Part shown: positions 12,001 to 24,400 of the stretch, in pieces | Position numbering within the stretch: position 1 is the first letter of the stretch | How the letters are laid out: each line of letters opens with the position of its first letter | NCBI GenBank assembly: GCA_036321105.1 | Contig: JAYEPQ010000008.1 | Coordinates: forward strand, 1,570,001 to 1,634,000 | Direction of reading: 5' to 3' | DNA length: 64,000 nucleotides | From: Dracaena cambodiana | Taxonomy: Eukaryota; Streptophyta; Magnoliopsida; Asparagales; Asparagaceae | Notes under the pieces: model-generated | Database searches by the model: none | Seen by the model: the letters and a program-made list of their open reading frames with translations, nothing else | Told to the model about the DNA's origin: nothing | Position numbers and translations under genes: made by a program

Positions 12001-13533
12001 ATAGGATATTGCTGATAGAAAGCTGCAAAAATGAATTTCTTTTCTTGAGACAATTATTTTTTTGACTATCAATTAAATCTTGATACTTTCCGTTCAGTTC
12101 TAGTTTTTTTTATTTTTTATTTACCATACACATACTTTAAGAAAAATTTATTTTGATAAGGACGGGAATTTCTAAACGAGTACACTACTTGTACTCTACT
12201 AGTGTTAGTTAGCACACTTTTTTTTTGAATCAGGAATTAGTTCCGAACGGTCTTCAAACCGTTCGGGTATTAGTCTCCGAATGGTTTTAACAGCTTTGAA
12301 GATTAATTCCCAACCAGAGCAAAAAACAATTTTACAATATGAAGTGACAAACTTGCAATCTTTTACTAAGATAAGTGATGGGGTCCTTTAGAAATTCTGA
12401 CAATTAATTATTAAAAATTAAAATTCCACCTTTATGAAATTGGTGAAAACTAAACAAAGTTGTGGGACTTTAGTAATAAAATGAAATTTTACGGATTTTA
12501 TCAACTTACATTCATTGAGATTAGTTAAAGTTAGTCTAAATTAAAAAAAAAAAGGCAAGTAATTTGTGATAAATTCTTGATAATAAAGACTACTATTTTC
12601 GAACTGAGATAATATTAAATATAAGAAAGAAAAAGTACCTGAAATCTAGATCTCTGATGTATGAGGAAGAGAGGAGGATGAACGTACCAAATCCAAACAC
12701 AAATGCCGACTTTAAGATATCTTTCCACATCACCAAATCAACTGCAAAAAGAAAAAAGAAAAATATTCACGAAAAATTTTCAACTCCAAGAATTTCAATG
12801 AAAATTAAACCAAGTTCTATAAAAGATTCAAGAACAAACCAATATTCTGCAGTCTTTTTGAGAACTCTGATCCAATCTCTAACACCTCCTCTTCAATCTT
12901 AACTAAATTTCAAATTTTAGAAAATAAAAAATTGAGAACTAGATAGAATTACCAAAATAAATAACTAACAAAATAAGTCTTACTAGCTTGCGTCTTGAGT
13001 GAATGAGTCTCAATTCTCTCAATTTTCTCCAGATCCATCGCCAGATCGATCTCCAGCGGCGGCGACGAAACGGATACCTCACGAATTTGTTGAATCTTCT
13101 CCTCTTCATCTTCTTCAACCTCAAGAATCTTCTCTTCAGTTGTCGTCGGCGGCGGCGGCAGATCGATCTCTTTATCATCAAAGCTTTTAGTTTCCCCCTC
13201 AATCTCAATCTCAATCTCATCCTCATCACTGGACAGGAGCTCCGATCTCGCCTTCATCAGCAGAATCGGGTTCTTGTTGTCCGCGACGGGCTCCGGCGGC
13301 CTCCAGTTCCGCCTCTTCTTCCTCTCGATGACTCCGCCGCCGTCGCTGTGGTTCATCCGCAGTCGCCGGAACACTCTGATCCCTTCGGGATCGTCGGCAT
13401 TGGTCTCGTCCTCGGCGTTGAAGACCTTGATGCCGCCCTTCACCTCGTCCATCTTCATCCTCGTCTCCCACACCGATCCCGCGGCGACGGCGGAGCTGCT
13501 TCTGGCCCTTCTCCTTTCTCCTGGCTGCATCAT
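9038..13533 (-). CDS. RTNLB21: Reticulon-like protein (RTNLB21 type)
   Basis: A membrane-shaping protein of the tubular endoplasmic reticulum. Exons in coding order: 13533-12984, 12902-12840, 12741-12639, 12022-11948, 11864-11711, 11411-11342, 11244-11179, 10598-10476, 9270-9038. All sites are GT-AG and the frame closes at exactly 1437 nt (478 aa). Residues 1-183 are a long, charged, soluble N-terminal extension with VWETRMKMDEVKGGIKVFN, the mark of this plant subfamily. The reticulon homology domain runs from about 205 (VDLVMWKDILKSAFVFG) to about 415. It has two hydrophobic hairpins, AFVFGFGTFILLSS/FLSAISYLGLVYLVLIF and MAVLLFVMARCG/VFFGVFTIPRVLSCYY, then FWVERFRDGWESC. The tail (about 416-478) is highly charged. 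The first ATG of two in tandem was taken as the start. Closest class: RTNLB17/18/21; which of these is uncertain. Confidence 0.94.
12164..12400. mobile_element. Degenerate GGGAGTTTC-family element (copy 3) in a reticulon intron
   Basis: GGGAATTTCTAAACGAGTAC at the left and an inverted partner, CTTTAGAAATTCTG, near the right recall the family ends. The subterminal 'actagtgttagttagcacac' recalls the family motif. A small internal hairpin (GAACGGTCTTCAAACCGTTC at 12245-12264) is present. No target duplication is visible, so this is an old or damaged copy. It lies between exons 3 and 4. Confidence 0.45.
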
Positions 13534-15468
13534 GCTCTACTTCTAAGGAATCTACTCATTTCCTATAAATAATTAGCGATAAGTTAGGGTGAGAAATGCA
13601 AGAGGAATGAGATTCAGTGAGATGTCACTTTCGGTATCTGGTACAAAGTAATTTTCTTACTTTGGCACTGTATCGCTTGTTTTTTTATATAATAAACGGT
13701 GTGCAGGCTACTGTTAAAGTGCAGACAACGACAGATCCAAATTCCAATGCTGTTCTTATTACTATGAGAGATTGTGTAACCTTATGATGGGATTATGATG
13801 CATCATTATTGCTACCAAAACCCCAGCAGAGTATCTTTTAAAAAAATAAATAAATAAAATAAAAAATAATTACTTTATAAACTCAGAAAGATTTCTCTTA
13901 TCTGGAGCACTATAAACTAATACTAATTTTTGTTTTTTATTATACGATAGAGAACTACATATCAGTGAAGGGCCATTGTTATAAAATTTCAATTTTTAGA
14001 GGTTAAAGATAGTCATAATATATAAACAAGAGCATGCTTTTCTCGCCTCATTACATGGGTATAGTTGCGTTGCATAAAGTAGTAGGATCTAATAAAGTAA
14101 CTAAAGCAGATAGGTGAAATAATCTAGAAGTTTAATTTTTTTTAAGCAAGTTAGTGTTGGATTCAATTCTCCAATAGTGATATATACTATTGCCAGGGTT
14201 TGTTTTTTTTTTTCCCCAATAATATTGAGTCCGCATAATGCAGAGGTGCGAAGAGCCTCAATATGTCCAAAAAATTATGTCAGTGCTTTAAAAGCCTTGG
14301 ATACCTGTGTTAGCACAAATTAAAAAGAAAATCTAATAATTATCAACTCCTAGCAACTTTCCTTGGCAAGAAAAAGAAAATATCACGCGGTAGTGAACTT
14401 TCTTCAGAGAGATGATCCATCAATTTTCACGACATCCTGTCTGATACATAAGAGTACATAATAGGCTAGTAGTACCTACAGAGCAATATCAAAAACATTT
14501 TAAAGCACCCGACAACAATTCCATCCAAACTGATTTCATGCTTACCTGATGCCAAAAGCATACCTAACATATAAAAACAAACTGATCATCATCATATCCT
14601 TGTCAGTTTATTGTAGTTGATACTTTTGCTAGTTTTTTGTATGATTAGCAACAAGAAAATCAATTTTTTTTTTTAAAAAAAGGATAAAACTATAAGAACA
14701 AATAAAAGAAGAACGAAACAAAGAGGAAAGGAAAATGAATACGTACATATTGTCATGTGGAAAATTCTAAATCTTCAAGCTGGAAGTAGTGTCATCGAAT
14801 ATCCACAGCGAGGCGTTGAACTTTACACAAAAAAGATTTTACAATTATTTGGAAATTTGTAATTTCACTTCATAGACATCAGCTGAGTAATAGTTAAGAG
14901 TTAGACGTATTCGTAGGGAGAGAAAAATATGAACCTGGCACCGCAAATCTCCTTTACATCCTCCTCCGTATGGGATCATTTACAAGTTTTTTGAAAAAAG
15001 AATATGTAGAACATATTAAACAAGAAATAAAAAACTCCCTTTTGCTATTATTTACAATTTCCAGGTTCTGGTCAGCCAGTATACAGGTTGTCTACCATAG
15101 CTACCCACTGAAAGCTCAATCTATGTTCTCTGACAAGCTGCGCAGAATATGACACAAAAAATAAGATTTTTTCGAGTTCAAATAGGCACCCAAAATTGTA
15201 TATGATAGGTAATTTATAAACCAACCTTTTCCAGTGGATGAGCCACGTCCATGGGTCGCTTCTCCGAGTAACCTTTCCTTTTGGGCTTATTCACATCGGC
15301 TGAAAATGTTTTATCCTGTAATTTCCAGAGGAGAAGCGAAACTCCACAAGAAAACCTCCTTTCTATATTTGGTGCATGAAATAGAGAGCAAACTTGGTTT
15401 CCTTGGCCCAAATGGGAGAAAAGACTGGTATGTGTTAGTAGAATCAGGACCTAAGGTTAGAATGTTGA
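13534..15468. other. Space between the reticulon 5' end and the formin stop
   Basis: Holds the reticulon promoter (13534 upward) and the formin 3' UTR (15468 downward). No gene or clear element was recognised. A minus-strand frame at 15214-15411 with a Lys-rich segment lies just past the formin stop and is most likely 3' UTR. Confidence 0.5.
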
Positions 15469-18400
15469 TTATCTAGTTCTGGCACTTTTACTTGGGGAAC
15501 ATAATAAGCTCTCATGTTCCCTTCTTTGAGCACTGAGCTTCATCTTTTGGGTTTCTGCTTCTTTCTCAGCTTTTTTCTTTTCCAGCTCAGCCTGCTTGCA
15601 GTTCTCCTCATGGGCACGTCCGAACATTTTCACAAAGTTGAGAAGAGTAGAAATCACTGGAAAGGAACAAGAATCAGGAATAACAAAATTGGTAGTCAAA
15701 TGATCCTGACTAGAATGAAGGTTAAGATTTTTTCTTCTTTTTCCTTTTTAGGCTGTGCTAATAGGAGGTTAAGGTTTTTGGAGATGGTAAAAACAACACA
15801 AATAACATAAACATTGTTTTTTCTGTAAGATCTGTCTTCCAGACTCCTTAGTCTTGGAAATTCGAAAGGTTGCTTCTTGTTTGCATGAGCACAACAGCTT
15901 GATGAAGGTCATGTACTACGTGCCATCTGATATCGGCTCTGATCCTACAGTTTCCAAGTTTCCTGGGCACAACTCAGGGTGACACACACAGTTAAAAGAA
16001 TTTGGCAGTCATAATGGAAAGCCCTTTTAAGGTAGCATTGTTACTCTGGGACCTTGATCATGATAAAAGGAAAAAGTTCCCGCACTCGTAATCCACATGC
16101 AAGACATTTCCAAAAAAAGAGAGTGGTTTTGGATCCAGATCACAACTCTAAGTTGAGAACTCAATTGAAACACTCCACTTCTTAACCACATTTTTTCAAT
16201 GTTGACCGAGGAACAAGCATCATGCAGTTTGGAAGGCCAGCTGGCCAGTAAGAAACCATAAGCTCATGCACCCAAGAAGAAACCTCCCAACATTTCCTTG
16301 CCCGTGACGAGTCCAAGACAAAGTTGTAAAATGGCTAGCATTGCTATATAAATTTCACCATCAAATTCTCCAAATATAACAGAATAAAACGTAAAATATA
16401 AATAAATAAGTTGGAATGCAGAAATAGTAACCATCAGCTTGGCTAAAGATAAGATCAAGGAAAGGAAACTGCAAAAATTGTGCAGATCAAACTCACATAA
16501 AAAGCATACTTAATGACTTCAATAATACAATCAGAATTACCTTGCTCAAATGGACAACGAGCTGGATCTTCTCCGAAATAAAGGGCCAAGGCATCTGCAT
16601 TTCTTCCCTGTATGAGACCATACTTAAGACACATCTTTGGCATTGACATTCCCATAAATAATTTAACCTGAGCATGTTCTTCCATTAATATTGCTTATGT
16701 AATAATATAATTACATACCACACTAGAGTAGAGTGAAGTTAAAGACCTCACGTCAGCTTCAGCACCAACCAAAAATTCCTTCAAAGTCTGACATATTTCC
16801 ATACAAGTTAGTGAATGAAGCAAAACTGCCAATAGAAATAAGAAAAAATTGAGAGCTTCAACCATAGATGGTGCTTTACTTCACAACCGTGATCAATAAG
16901 AAAACAGCACACAGGGAGTAGTATATAGAAATCAATTGTATAGATAAACCTCTTCTTTATCATAATTTCATATTCATAATCTTGATAAATAATAAAGCAA
17001 TCCTCAAGCTGCTTTTACATGAAAAACACCTAAGACCATATATCAACCATACTATCTGCTATAGTACATATGATACATCAGTAAAATATGTAGCCATACA
17101 TTACTTTGTTAATGATATACCTCAAATACGAAAAATGCTTCATGTATTTTCACACTTAGCTCGAGATAGAAAGTATGATTCAGCAAAGGAAACTAGCTGA
17201 TCCAACTCCTCCATTGAACACATGAGCACAAACAAAAATAAATATGAATATAAATTACCCCATATCCATCTTTCAAATCACGGATTTAATTATAACCGTT
17301 GTAATCTGAAAGACCCAGAAACATGTCTGAATACGCCCAATATTGCATGATGTAGTGTCTTGATTAAAGACGTCGAAATATGATCTGACTATGGCTGTTT
17401 CTCCCCAAAAATAAAAGAGAGAGAGATAATGTGATCTTATTTATTCATAATTCTAAAATGACAGAACAAAAAACAATGGTCTAACACATTTCTCTATGGC
17501 TCTTTTGTCCTGTTTGTTAATATACACCAGCAGGCTGACATGCAGATTTTGATGCCAATAATGGACATTGAGTTCAGTATTTGAACAACATACATATTCA
17601 CATTTGATAAAAGAAAATGCATACAGACAAGGTAATTACTAACTACATCATTTTGAATGCACTCGTGAAACTTATCAAATAGTTGAAAAATAGTCTACAA
17701 TCAGAAAAGTTACAAATATTGAAGTGTTTATTGCACTTCAGTTCCCATAATGTATGAAATATGCCATTTAACTTTTATTTAACTATATAGCATTCGTTTC
17801 CATTTATCACATGCATAATAGTTCAATTGAGACTAAGTCAAATCAGCCTCACATCCATCATGGGCAAAAATAGGCTTTTCCCTTCATATATGAGGTTCTC
17901 AAGGGCGGAAGCTTTCAAATTCTATTATTAATTTCCAAAATGTCCACACAACAACAAAGACTGCAAATTCATAGACATTAAATTCCCTAACCTTCCAAAA
18001 TATAGAAATTTATAGGTACCAAGATGAAACAGTTATTGATAAGTGAGAAGTTTGATGGTAATAATAAAGGCTTAGACTTAATTAGAATTTTATTTGATTT
18101 AGATTTATTGTTGAATTTTATTGGTAGAGATTTGATTTTATTGGTAGAGATTTTACTAGATTTTTATTTTTATTTTCTATTGATAAACATTACAAACAGA
18201 ATTTTCAAATAGAAAATGAAATGTTGAAGGAAAAACCCTTTTTGTATAAGTATGGTGATTTGCTAGACAAAAAATAAATATTTCATTGTGTATTCATTGA
18301 GAGTGCATTTGAGGTTAGTGTGAGGCCTAAATTCATCTTTAATCTTTTATTTTTCCCACAATTTCCCCCAAATCCAACAAAACCCTAATTTGTTCTTCCC

Positions 18401-21400
18401 CAAATCCCAATTTCCAACAATAAACCCTATCTGAACTTCTATCCAGCATCAAATCGGTATCATAGCTAAAATCCTAAATTTCCTCTTTCAAAACCCTAGA
18501 TACATTTCTATTCCTTTACCTTCTTTTTATTTTTGTTAATTTTCAAAGGAAAAAAAAAGAGAAATATAAAAGAAACAATCCAAATTCACCAACACTATCA
18601 TCGAATAGCAGTAGATCATCAACATCATCAACTCCTCAGCATCTTAGATCGAACATCACCAGTGAAGCCATGATCTCTGTTTGATCGTCATTCCATCAAC
18701 ATCGTCAATCCTCTTTTCACCAGTGAAACCCTGATCCTCCTTCGACTCGATCAACGCTCACTTCGCTAGAGCTCACTTAGCTACCACCAGACAGTCAACA
18801 AGATCCGATCATCCATCACCAATGATGCCGTTAAGTTCAGTCTAGTCAAAGCCCCAAAAAGTCCAACATCTTAATTTCTCTCTCCACTCGACACCCAAGC
18901 TCGCTAGCATTAGAGCCCCAGCTGCGACTCTTCTTCCTCAGCTCTACAATCCAATTTTGCTGATCAAATCAAATCGCCAACCCCAATCCGCAATCAACAA
19001 CCTCCATCCAACCTCCCTCGAGATGCCTCGACTTCGCTAGCATTGCCTTCGTCTTCGATTCAGCAACAGTAGGAATTCACCTCTTTGATCCACATCCCCC
19101 GATTACCACTCAACGAACACATGGACCCGAGCTCATATCCAAGTCCGATCGAAGATCCATATCGCCGTAATCTAATCATTCTTCGTCGCCGACCTCATCA
19201 TGGCCAACCTCCCCCACCCGCCGCTTCGATCTCCAATCGAAGTTGAGTCCTTAACCATTGTCACCTCCTCTTCTTTTCTAACCAGTGGAGGAGTTGTTGA
19301 TCAAGCCCCATCATCAACTTCATCATCATCTTTTTCGTCCATCGCTTACCCATGGTTCAGTGTCAGCGATGATTGACCCATTGTTGTTAAATTGCACACC
19401 GATTTTCTTCTCAAGCCAAAATCACCAAAGGAGCTCTGCCCTGACCCCCGTTGACCTCCCCTTCAAAGAATAGAAGTGCCCTCGTTGAAGCCCCACCATC
19501 ACTGTTATCTCCCTCCGATCCCAAATGCGAAGGTGGTACAAGTTGTAGACAAAAATCCCCGACCCTCCATCTCCGATCGTTCCTTCGTCCCTGATTGACA
19601 CCACTACTCCAGCACCTATCGGCTCTTCAATCTGGAGGATGAGTTGTAGATCATGAAGCGATTGAGTTGGATTCAAGTTCCCACCAAATTAAAGTCTTGC
19701 CTCAACTCCAAATTGAAGTGGGATCGAATACGATCTGTGTTTCCAATCCAAACCCGCGTGAAGTTGTAGGCGAATTTGCTTCTTATTAGATGTATTCGTT
19801 GTATAAATGACCAGCTAGTGCAGTGACAGACTCATTAAGAATATTGAGCTTTCAAAAGCCATTTCAAGTCCAATTCGAGTAATTTTCAAGGCGTTGCACA
19901 CCTTTAATTATCTCTGAACCCTTATGACTGATGAGTCTTCCTAAGAATAAAAGCAGACCTTCAAGTTGCTATTGATGAGTTTTAAAGACTCGATCTACGA
20001 CTTGTAAGGTTCAACAAAAGATTTGAAAAACTATGTTTTTGAAACCACAAAGAGACGAGATGAAAGAAGCCAGAAGAATGACGATAATGACATTCTTATT
20101 TTTTATGGTGAATGTATCATCCAACCTAAACCAAACATAGAAGTTCATGATGAGTTATTATTAGTACTAAATGGAATTTCCTTCCTATCTGTAGAACTTG
20201 AAGAACCAATGATCCAGTTTTCTGGAGATTTTTCACCGAAACCAACTATAAAGTTTCAACTGAGTACTCATGCAGTTAATGATCATGTTTATAAGGAGAA
20301 GTCTACAGAAGTACTTCTTATTCTCCTATATATTATGCCTATTAAACATGCAATCTCACTGGTACATTTGCAAAAGCTCCTTAAGAAACTTCGTAGATAG
20401 ATCGTGTTCACCGAAAATCTTAACAAATCTGCAACAAGAAAGTGTGCAGAAATTTCTAGTCTGAAATGAGGAAATGATAACAATTCTAGACTCATTATTT
20501 CTTGTATTAACAGATAAATAATGTTTTTCAATTCATCTACTGCCCCCACTAAAGAACGGATATATAAAACATGTTATATGATGAAATGGTCTCGATAACT
20601 ATTAGTAAAATGCCAATGATATTTGGTTCGTTAGAAAGGCTAGCCTGGTTCAGAGTCTGATTGACACTTCCTAATATACGTGACCTACTAGATTCATCTT
20701 CCACTTTAACCGATCTATTACAGAAGCTGATTTCACCTCCACCACCTTAGTTCAAACTAATAGATGAGAGTCAAGTTTCTCGACTACCACCATAGTCCAA
20801 TTGAGATGCTCTGTACTAGGATGCCGATTAGTTCAATCAGGACATATTTGACATTTCTCATTACCGCATTTATCAGAGATGAGTATTTTGTAATCGGAGG
20901 GAATTGATGGGAATAATAAAGGTCCAGATTTAATTATGATTTTATTGAATTTAGATTTTATTGATGAATATGTTCTTACATTTGATTTTATTGTTATGAA
21001 TCTTACTAGATTTTAGTTGTTTTCTATTAATAAGTCTTGTAAATTGAATTCAAGTGGAGAATGAAAAAATCATTTTAGCATATCGATTTGCAAACAAAAT
21101 TAAATCTTTCATCGTAGATTTATCGAGAGTAGGCGAGATTATCTTGGTACGAGGCTTAAATCCATCTTTATCTTTTACTTTTTTCCCCAAATTCCCCTAA
21201 ATTTTCACAAAATCCTAATTTGTTCTTCCCTAAATCATCCAAATCAACAATTTCCACCAATAAATCATAATTTGGCTTTCATCCTATGTCAAAGTTTGTA
21301 TAGCTTCCTTATCATATGTACCTATAATACTTTTGCTTTTGTAATTGCCTGATCATGATTTTCCTATAACAACTATTTTATCACAATCACACTCACTAGA

Positions 21401-24400
21401 GCTTATTCCAATTTACTTTTCATAATTATTTTATTACGATTGTCTTCTCTTACATTTGGCAAGAATGTTAGCAACTTACAATTAATTTAAGATGGTGAAA
21501 ATTTTGGTGCCTCCACATCAAAGTTGATGGTGCATTGGTATCAAGAATGATGGATGTAGATTCCCTCAAATTGAGTTGTCGTGCTATGCACATCATGGAG
21601 CATTAAAGCTCATATGCAGAGTTGTTGTTTTGCAAGCTGCTAAGAGGATGAAGGTTTATGTTCCTTCACATTTAGTTATGCATGAGAATTAACAAAGGTG
21701 AAGATGCAGATTCCTCATATTTAGTTGTGGTGAGGGCATATATGCCCTACGACGAAGGTGCATATGCCTTCAGTTGAATTTTGGGTGTCCGGGGGACACA
21801 ATGTGCCTTCAGTTGAATTCTGGGTGTCCTGGGGACACCAAAAAATACGAGTTTATAAATTATGAGGACATCAGGATCCTTGAACAGTATTGTGCACGTC
21901 AAGAGACACCAAGTAAAATGAGAAATGTAGTGAAACACCTAACAAAAAATTATTATAGGCCACAAGTATCAAAAAACACCTACTGCTTTAGGATAATTAT
22001 AATCTTATGATTCCAAGATGCTAGAGGCTTAAATGAAGACATAATGCTCGATAGGAATGAATAGAGAAGGATCATCCATGTGATCGATACAGCGTGACTC
22101 TTTTTTGATTCATGTATCCTACCTCAAGTACTTGAGATAAAAGGCTTAGTTGTTATTCTTGTTGTTGCTATAGGATGCCAAGAGGCACCTACTTATCAGA
22201 GGTGCTAGTGTTCTCAAATTATTATGCCTCAAGGTGTATAGTGGCTGTTATGACACACTAAACACTCATAGGGTATCGATATCCTTATGTCAAGTTCAGG
22301 TTGACCAGGTCCGCAACATAAAGTCACCCTGTTCGTATGATTTATCATAAACAATATACTTTTTTATGGTCTAGACTACATCATTTAGAATTTTATAACC
22401 CCGTACCACGGTTAGATCGTACATATACAAAGCAGATTATGAAGCATCATATAATAACTGCAAATATTGGAATTTCCCCCAAAGAATATGAGATTCACAA
22501 AAAGAAAAAAAAAAAAACCCATCGTCCCGAATCTTAAGGTAGTGTACATGCCCAAATATATTCAGCTAGTTCTCCTCATTCTGTTCATATTTGTAGTTTC
22601 TTAGGACAAACTCATTCCTCCAAATCTTTTAGTGTATTAGCACTCATGCATCTCTACGTTCTCACTTAAAATGCTTGCATAAATATGACTTAGACTTTAA
22701 ATAGAAAGATGCACATGTCCACTGTCTTCTGCCAACGAATGTTCCTTACAAATAGAAAGCTGATTGTGCAAGTATACCTTTCGAAAAATTTCTGATATAG
22801 GACCATCATTTTCAGAAGCTGACAATTCTTGTTCAACCTTTTCTAGACCTTTGCTTATTGCTTGCATTTCTTCTGCTAAAATTTTTAATTGTATCTGCGC
22901 AACAATTACATTGTTCAGGAAACTAGTAAGATAATGAAAACTAAAAAAAAAGCTAACCATACCTTAGAAGCAGCTTCTAGGCTGACAAGATCCTTGGGAA
23001 AGTCCAGCAGCTCTGGTAGCTTACCAGCAAGAACCTGTGAGTTGAAAGCAATGCATAAGCAAGAGAAATATGCAAGGGTAAATAGTTCAGGATAATAAAC
23101 AATAATAACAAGTTTCAAAGCAGGGAAAAAAAAACAGAAACAGCAAGAGGAGAGGAAAGAAATGAAGCAAAATAGAGCATGGTAGATTAAACTAGTTACC
23201 TCTTGGGTTAGATGAGGATAAACTAAAATCAGTAAATTAAACGATAAACTTGTAGAAAAAAATCATGGAAAATCAAGTAGTAAATGAAGTTAGATGAAAA
23301 GATAAACTAAAAGCACTAATTAGAGGACAACCTTGTACAAATAAATCATGGAAAATATAGTAAATGTAGTTAGATGAGAAGATAAAATAAAAGCAGTAAA
23401 TTAGAGGATAAATTGTAGAAATAAATAAGGAAAATCAAGTAGTATATGTAGTTTTTTAAGAAAAAGGAGAATTGATATTGTCATCCAGATGTATTACTTC
23501 TGATTGATAATAATGATTAAAATCATATACCAGGAAAGATGATGATAAATAAAAATCTAAGGTACAAGGTATTGCATCAAACACCATAGAATTTTCCTAT
23601 AGAAAAACATAGCATCAGGAGGTGAAAGTACCTTGCACAAATAATGCATGAGAGTCATCTTATTATTTCGTGCACGTGTATCTGTAAGTTTCAAAAGGCT
23701 ATCCAACCTAAATCCAATGGCCGAACCTGCATAGAAGTGTGAAGTACATATGAACACTCGGAAAATTTTAAGAAATAAATACATGAAACTAAAGAAAGTT
23801 AGCACTTTAGAAGGAAAATGCAGACACATACTAGTAACTGGCTGAAGAAACCAGCCCTTTGAAAAGGGAGAAAAATTAATTTGAACTGAAGCAACCCTTT
23901 AAGGAAAACTCCCTTGCTATCTTATCTTCTTCCAGGTTCCTGCTGAATTTCATCCTATTTCTAATCCTATATATTGCAAACACCATCCTTATAACACTCT
24001 ACCCATCATTCTTCGTAGAAACACGAAAGAACTTCTTGAAGAGGCTGCATTTTATCTCCTGTTTTGGGGACTGGTGGCTGAATTGCAAATTTTGTCCCTG
24101 TTCTTTTTAGATATCTCAAATCAACCAAAAGGATTTAACACTGGTAAGATCACATGACCCATGAGTCATCTTTCAACTCCTTGATTGAACAATTCCATCC
24201 TCTACCTTTTGATTAAAAGACCACTAAGCTACTTTGTTATTCTGAATTTAGAAGTTTACGTAGTTGTACCATCTTCGGCTTAGAATTATTAGAGTGTTTC
24301 AATTTTAGTAAGCTATTACCTTCAAATCTCCAAGTAATGATTTTAGACTAGAAACCTGTGCTGGAATCTGATTGTCACCACTGAAAGATGCAGTCCCCTA

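Larger units (their letters stand above)
18053..21291 (+). mobile_element. Non-autonomous LTR retrotransposon in formin intron 14
   Basis: Two related LTRs (18053-18451 and 20905-21291) both begin TGATGG and end TCA. The flanks are AAGTT on both sides (18048-18052 and 21292-21296), a perfect 5 bp target duplication. Right after the 5' LTR, CGGTATCATAGC (18455-18466) matches the usual initiator-Met-tRNA primer site TGGTATCAGAGC at 10 of 12 bases. A purine-rich CGGAGGGAA precedes the 3' LTR. The 2.45 kb interior shows no protease, reverse transcriptase or integrase motifs, so it is LARD-like. The LTRs differ by many substitutions and small indels, so the insertion is not recent. It lies antisense to the formin gene. 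Confidence 0.85.

Noticed and set aside
13003..13572. Plus-strand frames of 90-189 aa in a GC-rich block
   Set aside because: Antisense shadow of reticulon exon 1, whose minus-strand protein has clear family motifs and correct splicing.
13564..13572. TATA-like sequence upstream of the reticulon ATG
   Set aside because: Only about 30 bp from the start codon, too close for a normal leader; probably chance in AT-rich DNA.
15214..15411. Extra C-terminal exon for the formin
   Set aside because: A minus-strand frame exists past the stop, but the in-frame stop at 15469-15471 closes the model and the family C-terminus already ends near there; treated as 3' UTR.
18053..21291. Autonomous retrotransposon with gag-pol
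   Set aside because: LTRs and primer site are present, but no protease, RT, RNase H or integrase motifs occur in any frame of the interior.
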